Below are positions 10,701 through 22,700 of a stretch of DNA of 64,000 nt, in pieces (the stretch's first letter is position 1; each line of letters begins with the position of its first letter). The DNA comes from Edaphochlamys debaryana (lineage: Eukaryota > Chlorophyta > Chlorophyceae > Chlamydomonadales). The notes beneath the pieces were generated by a model. That model was not told where the DNA came from, did no database searches, and worked only from the letters and a program-made list of their open reading frames with translations. Location of the stretch: the NCBI GenBank assembly GCA_016858145.1, contig JAEHOE010000046.1, positions 372,001 to 436,000 of the forward strand. Direction: 5' to 3'. Made by a program: the position numbers and the translations under genes.

Positions 10701-13700
10701 GGGCGGCGGGCTCACTTCTGCAGCTTCTTGATGGCTGCGTCGGGGATGTTGTCCTTGTCGAACTCCTCCAGCGAGCGCATGAAGTTGGAGTCGCCCAGCA
10801 GCTTCTTGGCCGTGTCCCAGTCGGGCTTCTCCTGCTTGAGCACGCACACCGCCTCCATGGTCATCTGGGGTGGGGGGAGGAAGGCGGGGGTGCGGAGGTA
10901 AGGGGTGCACACGAGGAGGGTGACGTGTGGGTTCAGTGGGAGTCAAGAGTTGCGGTGTCAGCGAGCCGACACGTGGGTGAGAAAGTCAGGTGACTACATT
11001 GGGCTACAGCGCCACGGGTCCACTGCGCGGGTTCAGAACGAAGGGTATTGCCCACCTGCACCGCCTGCGGCGGCTTGGAGAAGGACTTGATCTCGACAAT
11101 GTCGTTCTTGTCGAGGGCCTGCGGTTGGGCACAGCAAACGGGTGCACTTCGTCAGATTCATCGCCGTCTCAGGAATGTGCAGCACAGCTGGGCGACGGTC
11201 GCAGCAGCACATGCCGCAAGCCAGGGCGTACGGTGGCGGCCCGATCAAGCACGTGCGCGCGGGGCGCACCTTGAGTGCCGTGAGCGCGGCGTTGAAGGCG
11301 GGCAGCGCCTCCTCCAGGTCGGCCTTGGCGCTGTCGGCCATGGCCTGCGTCTCCACCTGCATGGACTTGACGTCGCGCTCCTCCGACGCCACCACCTTCT
11401 TCACCTTCTCGGCCTGCTCCTGGTCCGCAGCCACCTGAGGGGGATGGTAGCGGGAGAGCGGGAGGGCGGGGCGGGAGCGTCATGCCAAGCAACGGCGCGT
11501 AACACAACAAGTCAGTGCCAAGCCAGGACTGCGCGGCTCGGCCCGGGTCGAGTCCCAGCACACTGAGCGACCAAGCAAGCAACCGCTCGGCTCCTCAGCG
11601 GCGTCAACTACCGTTGGGCCTTGGCAACCCAGTTCAACCGACAGGAAGGACGGCTCCCTGCTTCCCCCACCTTGACGAGCAGCTCTGCCGTGGCCTTGGA
11701 CTTGATCTCCAGCACCGGCTGCAGCCCCGCCAGCTCCGCCTTCATGCGGTCCACCAGCGCGTTGGTCTCGCTCAGCTTGCCCAGGCCGTTGAGCAGCCGG
11801 TCCTTGGCCGTGGCCAGCTCCTCCCGCTTGGAGGCCAGCAGCTGCAGGGGCGGGAGGATGGAGAGGGTGGGCGGGGGGAGGGGAGGTTTAGGTGTGGAGG
11901 TCAGGTAGCGGGGTAGCGGGGTAGGGGCGAGAGGCTGCAGGGAAGGGGCCCAGGCTGACGGGGACAAGGGCAGCCGGGGCACACGTCAAGGCAGGAATTG
12001 GGTGCTGGGTAACCCCCTGCCACCCTTGCGCACCTGCAGGTAGAGGTTGATGAGGTCCAGGTAGGACTTGGGCGTGGTGTAGTACCGCCGCCGCAGCTCC
12101 GCGTAGAAGCGGTCCGATGCGGTGGACACGCTCGTGTGGATCTGCGCACACACGGAAGGAGGAGGGGGCAGGTGAGCCAAATGGCCAGGTACCGTACAGG
12201 CACGGAATGTGGACCGATTAGCAGGGCTGGGTGTGGCAAGTGGCACAGCACAGTGGCCCCGAGCCCTTCGGCAGGCTGCCAAGCCCCAAGCCCCAAGCCC
12301 CACGCCCCACGCCCCACGCCCCACGCCCCAAGCCCCACGCCCCACGCCCCACGCCCCACGCCCCACGCCCCACGCCCCACGCCCCACGCCCCACGCCCCA
12401 CGCCCCAAGCCCCAAGCCCCACTCACCGTGACACACATGCTGGCCAGCGCGTCCCGGACCTCGTCGCCGCCCAGGTCCGTGCCCGCCAGGAACTTCTGGC
12501 TCACGCTCAGCAGCGCCTCCTGCGCTCGGGAAAGCACGGGGCCAGTTCGGACGCAGTTAGGGGCTCCGCAAAAGGCAGAGAGAAGAGGCGGCTGAGCCCT
12601 GAGCCCCTCAGCCCTGTACTGTATCGCAGCACAGCTCTGTCCTGCCCTGCAGCTAGCCCATCCATACAGCCCGCACCTCCGGCCAGGCCGAGAACCAGTC
12701 GATGGTGCAGCAGTTGATGAGCGACGGGAACTGGCGGCAGCGCGAGCGGAAGGCCTCGCCCACGGGGCTCATGGCCAGCACCAGGTGCAGGTTGTCGCGC
12801 ACTCGGTTGATGAAGGCCGTGTAGCAGCCGTCCTTGCTGGGGTTGCCCCCGGTGGCCACCACCCAGTCCCGGATGTCAGACACGATGCGGTCCTTCTCGT
12901 CCTGGGGAGCGGAAAAGGGAGGGGGCAGAGCGGCAGGGTTGCGCGACGTGAGCACGTGTCGTGTCCGGTGTCTGGGGCATGTGGACGAGGAGGGCGACAG
13001 GGTTGTGGCGCAAAGTGCGGGCCGCAGACTGCTGCGCGCTGCTCCCAGGCGGGATGACACTGGCCGCACGAGGGCGGCTCGCAGGTGGGGACACAGCCAG
13101 AGCCAGTGAGAGGGGCGCTCCTCGGCCCAACCCTGGCGCACCTGTGCGAACATGCCGGGCACCTCGCCGCTGTTTAGCATGTTGTTGATGTCCTCCAGGA
13201 ACGACTCGTTCACGATCTGGGTGTCGCTGAACAGGAACACCACCGGCTCCCCGTCGATACCTGCGCGGGTGTTCAAGAGGCGGCAACAGTTCAAGCGTGT
13301 GACATCGCCTCCCGCGTAGCCCCACCCTCTCTTCACTCCACAAGCCTTTCACTCCCCGGCCGGTGCCCCACCCCTTCCCGCACGAGACCCCCGAGGACCC
13401 ACCCGCGGTCCGGTAGAGCTTCTTGAGGTCCTCCCGGAACTCGTTGCCGCCGTAGCCGCGCGTGAGCTCGATCGAGAAGATCTTGAAGCCGCCCATGAAG
13501 GTGGCGAACCGCGTGAGGCTGCTCTTGCCGGAGCCGCCCACGCCCACCAGCATGGCATTGCCGCGCGGCTGGCGCAGGATGCGGTTGATGCGAGTGATGT
13601 GCTCCACGGCGTCCATGAAGAAAACCAGGTTCAGGGCGTTGGTGTTGGACAGGTTGTACTCGTCTAGGTACTCGTCCAGCACGCCCAGGAGCTTGGGCAC

Positions 13701-16700
13701 GTCCGCACCGATCTCCTCGTAGCGCCGCTCCTCGCGGTCCAGGCCCATCTGGGTCGGGGGCCGGGGCGGGGGTAGGAAGAGTGGAGCGGGTCAGGGGCCC
13801 AGCTGGGCAGTGGTGGCACGGTGTCGAGGCGCACGGGGTAAGGGTGCGACAGAGGCGGGGCAGATAATTGTGGCGGGCATGCTAAGCGGGGCGTTTTGCA
13901 GGGCTTGCTCGCTCGCTCACCTTGATCCAGTCGCCGAACATGACGTACTTGCCCGCGCCAAAGACGTCGTCGTAGGCGCAAGAGGAGCCCAGGCCGTGCT
14001 TGTTGGCCAGCTCCACCAGCATGCGCTTGAAGTACTCCTTGTCCTCGTTGTTGATCAGGCTGTTAGGGGAGCGAGGAAGAGCGGAGTTTGGGTGGGGTCG
14101 AGACGCGGGGATTGAGTTGGACGAGGGACACGGAGAGGTGAGGGCAGCCAAGCAGGCAGGCTGAGGCAGGGGACCAAGAGGACCAAGAGGGTGAAGGCGC
14201 AGGCGCAGCCCTAGGCAGTGGGCGCAGCGACTCACCGGTCGTGGAAGACGCGGCAGCTCTCGTGCAGCCACAGGCGCATGAGCACGTCGCGGTTGGGGCA
14301 GCAGGTTGGCGTGATCATGAGCAGGCCCTGGAACACCTTGGACAGGTCCCGCAGGTTGAAGGTGTAGTGCGACTTGGCGGGGGTGGGCAGCAGCTCCTCG
14401 GAGATCCTGGGGGGCAAACGCACGGCCAAACGGGAGAAGGCGTGGGTTCTTATCTCAATCCAGGCTAGCAGAACGGGGCCTGGCTAGGGCTCCATTAGAC
14501 AAATGGGTCCAACACCAGCTAGAATGCACGCACCGGTTGTACGCCTCGACGGAGCTGTTGACGACGGGCGTGGCGGCCGAGGCCATCTCCTTGGGGAAGT
14601 CCAAAAGGAAGCCGTTGAAGATGGCCGACAGGATGGTCTTGGTGGCCGCGTCCGAGGGCGGCGGCACGCACAGCATTGTGAAGTGCCGTACGAAGCGGGG
14701 CGTGATCTCCTGCCGGCCGCCGCCCGGCGGCGCGCAGGCGGCGCAGAGGGTCGTCTCCTCGATGTCCTTCCAAAACAGCTTCTTGCGGTCGTAGAAGCCC
14801 CTGCAGTTTAGGCGAGGCAAGCCGGGGACAGGGCGAGGGCGGGTGGTGTTGAGTGCTGCCATACATGCCCTGCCTTGACCTGTCAAGTTAGCTAGCGGTT
14901 CGACCGGGCAGGCTGCCAGGCTGCCAGCAGTCACTGTCAGCCTTCGATCCAGCCACAAGGGACCCCCGTAACCGCCGCGCCCGGGCCCGGCCTCACTTGA
15001 AGTCCTGGAACTGGCGGAGCAGCTCGATGGGCGGCTGCGCGCCGTACTTCTCGCGCGCGGGCATGTTGACGTCGTCGACGAAGAACACGATGCGCTTGTT
15101 GACCGGCGCGCCGTAGCGCGTCTTGCGCTTCTTCTCCAGCTTGCTCTCGATCAGCAGCTGCGTGTCAATGGCCTGCGTCTGCGCCGAGAAGTTGATGGTG
15201 AAGGGGACCACGGCCTTGCGGTCACGCAGCGACTCCAGCGCGGCCACCGTGATGACGGACTTCCCCACGCCCGTCACACCTTTGGGGCGGTGTGAAAGGA
15301 GCGGAGCGAGAGGGGCAGGGCAGGGGTAGGTAAGCGCAAGGTAAGCTTGCGGGGCCGGTAGCAGGCACGCCAGGCTGGTTGAGGGGGTCCACGTGAGGGG
15401 AGGGAGGGTGGGAAGTGAGTGAGCAGAGAGGGTGGGCCACGCACCGGTGAAGAGCACGGAGCGGGACACGTCGAGGCACGCCTCCAGTAGGTAGGAGAAC
15501 CGCACGGTGTCGACGGTTGGTACGATCATCTGGAAGTACGGCAGCTCCTTCCTGTACGAGAAGGCGGGCACCACCTCGGTCCAGTGCTTGAACTCCGGCG
15601 GGAAGCGCTGTGGGGAGCAAAGGATAGGGGCGCGTGAAAGCTCCATTGATCAGGCAGTGCAGGACGGTCAAGATCGCAAATGCTGCTAGAAGGCTCCAGG
15701 GGATGTTGGACGGGGCCCCGGGGAGGAAGCAAGCTGCCTGACACGCCCCGCCGCACCTTGGTGCAGTCCAGATAGAAGTCGAAGACCGTGCCAGCGCCCG
15801 GGAAGGCGCACAGCGTCTGGAGGTGGTCGCGCACGAACCTGCAGCGGGCGAAAGGGCGGCAAAGGCACACGTCAGGAAATCACGCGAGGAGGGCGAGCGG
15901 CATCTCATCCGTCAGGGCACCGGGGCACTCAGGCCCCTTCTTATGGCCCCTTATGGGCGACGAAGGCACTCACTCGTCGAACTCCTCCTTGGCCGTGTGC
16001 ACCAGGTTGCCGCCCAGCGCCCACACGAAGCAGAAGCTGAACAGCTTGCTCAGCGCCACAGTCACCTCCTCGGGCTTGGCGCCCCACTGGAAGCCGCGCG
16101 CGGGCAGCAGCATGCTCTGGGGAGCGAGCGCGGCAGAGGGGCGGGGGGCAACCGGTCAGCAACATTCAAACCAGGCACCCTGCCGCCAGTGCAGCGTCCA
16201 GCTGGTGGTCCCACAGACCCAGACCCATGCAAGCCCCTCCAAGCAACCTTGACGCCAACTGGAGCCTGCCCCACCACCCACACCAACTATAAACACAACC
16301 AACCCACCTGTAGCATGAGCGCTAGGGTGGTGGTGAGGTTGTTGTCCACCGTGGCGATGTACTCCTTGCCCTGCTTGCGCACCCAGGCCAGGCCCGCGTC
16401 CACGTACGTGTCGAACATGGCGTAGATGGCGGTCGCGATCTCGCCCTTGGCCTGTACGACAAGAACAGCACACAAAGGACAAGCACATTAGTTCGGCAAG
16501 GTTTATCCACACACGGTGAGGTCTCAGGTTCTCTCAGGTCCAAGACGTGAGAGGAAGCCGTTGCCTGCTGGAGGCCCCGCAGGCTAAGGTTGCAGGGGGT
16601 GTCCGTGTGCAAAAGACGAAAATGGCGGCGCCACAAGCGGCTGCCCCCATGCACCTGCGGGATGGCGGCCGGCAGCTGCTGCGCTGCCCAGGTCTGGATG

Positions 16701-19700
16701 GCGGGCCGCCAGCCCAGCTCCTCCAGCGCAATGTAGACCATGCCGCAGCGGGACACGGTGGCGGGGGAGGCCACGGCCAGGTCCTGCACCTCGAACAGCA
16801 TTCGCATGGTGGTGGGGTTGAGCTTGATGCGCTCGCCGTTGGGCAGGCACAGCGTGCAGTTGTCGTCCAGCACTGGGGGATGGAATGAAGTGGGAGCATA
16901 ATGGGAAGAGGGTCGAGAGCGCGGCACGGAGGGTAGGAGATACAGGCAGCACCCAGAAGCAGGATTGCAAGGCTGGAAGGTGCAAAAAAACTCTCGTGGC
17001 AGCAAGGGCCGCAGACGCAGAGCCGCACGCACCTGTGTTCATGTTCTCGATCCAGATGGCGTCCACGGGGCCGTCGAAGACCACCCACTTGCGGTCGGGG
17101 GTGGTGTCCGTGACGGCGGAGCGGATGAGCGTGGAGCCAAGACCGTCCGACCACTCATTAGTCAGCAGGTTGTACTCGCCGTACAGCTCGCCCATCTTGA
17201 TGCACTTGGGGTTGAACGTGAACGTGTGCGTCACCTGCACACACCAAGCCAACCCAACGCCACAACAGCTCAGTCCTCATTCGCACATCAAATGTGAATA
17301 GCTCATGTCCGTAGAGGCTGGCGGCCTGGCTGGTACGCACCATGCCCGATACAACCGGGGTCCAGGGTCCGCGGTCCGAGGTCAACATGCCTTCTTCGAG
17401 CGAGCAACCCAACGCACCTGGTACTTGTCCGACGGGTGCCTGACGTCGGCCCGCAGGCGCGTGCAGGCGCCCTGCAGCGTGCGGTAGCACTCGGTCTTGC
17501 CGCCGCCCGTGGGGCCCACCAGCATGACGCCGAAGCGCACGTTCATGGTGTCGTACAGCTGGATGACCTTGGTTACGAAGCTCTGCGGCTGCTGCAGCCC
17601 GCGCGTGGACAGGACGGCGCGGATGCTCTGCTCCAGCTCGCCAAAGTCCTGTGGTCGAACAGGCGGCAACATGCCAAGACGTCAGCCGTCAGGCATGTTC
17701 GCTAGACTGCCAATCGGGACCAAGCCCAGGCCCCCAAGCACCCAAACCCCACCGACCAACACCCACCCAAACCCCTACCCCCGCCCTTCACACCCCTCTC
17801 CTTTATCCCCACCGCCAACCCCGCCCCAGCCCCACGCCGCCGCACCTGGTCCGGCACCACGAGGCCGGGGAAGAGGTCCGAGATGATGTTCTGGAAGAGC
17901 TCCACATCGTCCACCAGGAACTTGGGCAGGTTGGAGTCGCGCATGGCGCGGATGAGCACCACGTCCTCGCTCAGGTCGGGGTTGGCGCGCTTCAGCGAGC
18001 CCGCCATCACCAGCACCGACTTGACCGCGCGCATGCCTGCATGGAGGTAGGAGGCAGTGGAGCGAGGCGGTGGTCGGTGGGGCGGCTCGGTTGAATGGGG
18101 CGAGGGGCGAGGGGTGAGCTGAGCACATGCCGCGTTGGGAGGCGCCGGGGTTGGCGCAGTGCAGCAGCGCTACGTACGGCAGCGTACGGCACGCACGCAC
18201 GCACCGAAGTCGTAGTGGTCCTGCTGCGACAGCTGCTCTGAGGACAGCTTGTACAGCTTGACCATCTTGCGCGACAGCGTCTTGGAGTCCTCGAAGCCCT
18301 CGCTGAACAGCATCACCTCCGCCACCAGGGCGTAGTCGGGGATCATCATGGCCATGGGCCGGAACAGCGCCTGGAGGGGGGGAGGGGGAGGAGGAGGAGG
18401 GGGCAGGGGAGATGTGTTCGTGTCAGGGAAGGGACAGGAGGGATCATCATGGCCATGGGCTGGAACAGGGCCTGGAGAGGAGGGGAGCTTGGAGGGGAAG
18501 CGAAGGGGGCGGTGAGGAATGTGCTCGTGTCAGGGAATCACGGCCGTGCCCTGCGTTGGGTCATGCTGGGGTTAAAGAGGGACAGGCGCCTAGCGCGAAG
18601 GCAGGAGGCCTCGCCAGCGCACCTTGAGGTTGTCGGGCAGCTCGGTGCGGCCCGCGTAGCCGGGGTTCATGGTGATGAAGACGCCGCAGGTGGGCACGAG
18701 CTTGATCATGCGGCCCTCGAAGTTGAAGGCGCTCATGCAGGCCTTGAGCGCGTTCTGGATGGTCAGCAGCTGCGGGGCGGAGCGGGGCGAAAGCCGGGGG
18801 CAGGGGCGGGGTCGGTGCGGTTCTCTTCCGGAGACGGGAGAGGCAGGGCCCCGAGTCCCCATTGACCCGCGTGCCGCGGCCTGCCGGCGAGCTAGCCGTG
18901 CCAAGCTGAGGGGTGCCGAGTTCCGGGCCCGGCCCTTTCCGTGACGAAGGTTTCCCCTCCGCACCTGCTGCGCCACCACGGACAGCACCTCGATGTCGAT
19001 GCGGTTGAACTCGTCAAAGCACGCCCACGCGCCGCACTGCGCCAGGCCGCTGAAGAACTTGCCCATGAACCTGCGGGGCGGCGCGGGGCCGGGAGTGAAA
19101 GGTATCAGCTTCAAGCATCAAGCCGCCACCTCTGCCACCTTACTTTTGTTCTAGCCCGGTTGTGGTCCGCACCAGGAGCTCCCCGAGCCGCCTCCCAACC
19201 GACCCTGCCCTGCCCCTCACGCCCCTCCCACTTGTAGTCCAGGTTGTCTCCGCAGTTAAACACCACGCAGTTGACGCCCAGCGCCTTGCCCAGGTCCTTG
19301 GTGGTCTCCGTCTTGCCTGCGGGAAGGCAATGCAACGCATCAGATCAGGTGTACAGATGTTGCGATACTGATATGCTGCTGCGATGATAGAGAGTTGGAG
19401 CACGGGCGCTGAACAAGAAAGGTGCCCCTGGCCTAGGTGCGGGCCGGGGTTCCAGCCGCACACGCAGTGACGCACCCGTTCCGGCGGGCCCGGCCGGCGC
19501 TCCGCCCAGCTTGAGGTGCAGGGCGCCCGTGAGCGTGAGGTAGCAGCGGTCCGTCATGGGCGTCACCACCAGGCGGGGCTGCGCGCCCAGGTACTCGTAC
19601 GCGTACCCAAAGCGCGCATTGACCTGACCGGGGGCAGGGTGGGTGGGAGGTCGAGAAGGGTGAGTGGGTTGGGGCCGGGCAGGGCGGGAGGCCCGGGGCG

Positions 19701-22700
19701 AGGCCATGATTCCCCACTAGTACCGTACCCCACTGTTGTAACACCGTCCACGCCTTCCCAAGCCGCACCACACACCCCGCACACAGCGGCGCTTCGTTGC
19801 CGTACCTGTCGTACGCTGATGTCCTCGTTCTCAAAGTAGTACCGCAGCTGCATCTGCCACTGGAAGTCGTTGATGTCGTTGACGTTGCCCGAGTGCAGCG
19901 AGTCCACGATGTCGCGCGCGTGCACGTCGATGGTGATGAGCGCCGCAATGATGCGGCGGTGCAGGCCGCTCAGCTCGCCGCGCACCAGGCGGGTCAGGTC
20001 GGCCAGCTGCCGCACGTTGATCTGGGGGCGGGGGCCAGGGCAGGGGAGGGGGAGGGTCAAGGCGGCGGAGGCGACGGCGGGGGGTGAGTTTGGTCCAAGC
20101 AGAAAGAGGGGTCCAAGCAAAGCCTCTATCACCGAGCGTCTGGATGAGGAGTCGGCGGCGGCAGTGCCCTTCCCAGCCCGGGCCCCGGGCTCGAGGCCGC
20201 TGCTCACCGTGCGGTAGTCCCCCAGCGCCTGGTGAGGGTCGGCACTGCGCAGCGACTCCTCCACCCCGTGGCACCAGTAGACCTGGGGGAAGGGAAACAC
20301 AGACAGCAGACACCGGGATAGAAGTACCGTAAATGGCTGGTCAAGTGCAAGGCTCTTGCGGACCACCAAGTTTCAGAGTTCAAAGGCTGGACGGGTCACA
20401 GGGCCGTCACGGGCCCCTGCGCTTGCGGCCCTGTCCCGCGAACGGACACGGGCCCCTGCCCCCCTGCTCGCCTGGCTGATGGCGATGACCAGCTGCGCGG
20501 GCTGCTTGAGCACCCAGCCGGAGCGTGCCTCCTCGGGGTACGACACCCAGCCGCTCTTGGCCAGCTTCTTGAGGTTGGCTGCGGGGAGGAACGAACGGAG
20601 GGACCGAACATCATGACCGCACGCCTTCCTCCGCAGAACTAGCAGCTTGAAGCCGCGGTCTACAGAGAGTGGAGACAGGCAGGGACTGTACGCGCTGCAC
20701 ACCACCTGCTGCACCCAACCACCGCACGCATGAGCCCGAACGAAGCAGACGACTTTAACTATCTACACATCTTATTCTTCCGGTTCCAGTTCCACACGAC
20801 CCCAGCCACGCACCGATCATGGCGCCCTCAACGTCGCCCAGCCACTTCTCCACGTTGCCGCGGGCCTTGGTGTTCTTGCCCAGGCTGACGCGCTCGCCCT
20901 CGCCCGAGATCATGGCGAAGATGTCTATGGACTTGGGGTCCTCGCCGAAGTCCAGGCGCCGAATGCCGTCGAAGCACTTGCCCATGTGCGGCTGCACGGC
21001 CTGCAGGATGGCAATGGAGGGAAGTGGGGAAGGGGAAAGGGCGGGGACAGGGGCGGACGTGTCAGCGGGCGTGGTAAGAGAGGCTTGAAGCGGTTGAGTG
21101 TCGAGCTGGGTTGCGGATGGGTTGGGTGCTGGCGGCTGAGTGTGGGGGCCCCAGGGAGCGCCCGGTCAGTCGCCCAGGCCCGAGGAGTGCTGCAGGCCCC
21201 CACAGCCTCGCACGCGCCTGCACGTTCTTGGTCTGCGCCAGGATCTCGAGCAGCTCGTCGTTGGACAGGAAGTAGAAGCGCGGGAAGGCCATGCGCTTGG
21301 TCTCCAGGTAGTCCTCCAGGTTCTTCTGGATCTTCTCCAGCGTCTCGTTGGCCTTCTGGAACACCTCCAGCACGCCTGCGGGTTTGAGGAGGGTTCGCGG
21401 GTTAAGGGTTCAGGCCGGGGAGAGAGAGGGCGCGGAGACGGCAGGGCGAGTCATATTCCCCGTCGGGGGCGGCCCAGGTATCCAACACCACACCCACCAG
21501 GGTAGGTCCCCGCCATGAGCGCGTTGGGCCGGTCCTTGGTCCGCCGCATGACCTCGCGCAGTTGCTTGTCCACGGCAAAGAACGCCTTGGCCTCCACGGG
21601 CAGCTGGCGCTGAATGTCGACGGCCGAGAAGATGGGCTCCAGATACATCCAGGCCTTCTGTACGGCGATCCACTCGTCCAGCGTGTCCGCGAACAGCGTC
21701 AGCTGCCGCTCCACCTTCTCCACCTCGGGTCGGATGCCGGTCACGAAGCGCGAGGCCAGGATGGTGGACATGGTGACCATGGAGTCCTCCAGCGCGATCT
21801 GGGTTTGGGGGGAGGGGACCGGGAGGAAAAGGAGGAGGGGAGGGGTGCGTCGAAAGGGTGGGGAGATGTGGTGGTGCGGGGTGGACAACGGTAACGGCAA
21901 GGAGCCCAGCGCGCGGCTCAAGGTCCCGTGACACGCCAGAACAGCAAGGAAAATGCCCCAGCGGAAGCTCAGACAAGCGGCAGCCGGGCAAGCTGCGGGA
22001 TGGAGATATCTGTCATGTGGGCATCACACGACCAGCACACGGAACACTGTGAAGCCAGCCGACTGCCGGTCAGTTGTTGTGTTGCGTGCGCACCTGGATG
22101 TCCTCGATGGTGCCCAGGATGAACACGTCCTTGCTCTCCTTGTAGGGGATGACGTTGAACTCGAGGTCCACCCACTTGTTGGACACCTTGGCCAGCAGCT
22201 CCTCCAGCGCCATCTCCTGCGTGGCCTCGGTGGAGATGGTGGAGATGGCGTCCTTCCACGTCTGCACCTTGGCGTCCAGCAGCACCTGGAGAAGGAGAGG
22301 AGAGGGACGAGGAGGAAAGAGCAAGGGAAAGGGGGACCAGGTCACAGGGAAGCCAGCCAGGGAGAAGGGGTTAAGCAAATGGCACGCAGGGGAGATGCAC
22401 ACAGGTGGAAGGCGGAGGAGGGAGAGCACGTGAAGAGGGGCGGACGCGGGGCGGAAGGGGGCGAGGAGGCAAGAGGGGGCCAAGGACTCGCCTGCAGCGT
22501 GAAGGTGTTGTCGCGCACGATCTGCTGGCCGATGGTCTCGAAGATTTTGACCCAGTGCCGCTCCTTGAGGGCGCGGTTGCGCAGCGCCGCCACCACGGGC
22601 AGCAGGTTGCGGAAGTCGTCCACCACGGCCCGGAACTTGGGCACCAGCTTGTTGGGCGGCAGGCCGCGCTCCATCTTGTACACCTGCGGGAGGGCCAGGC

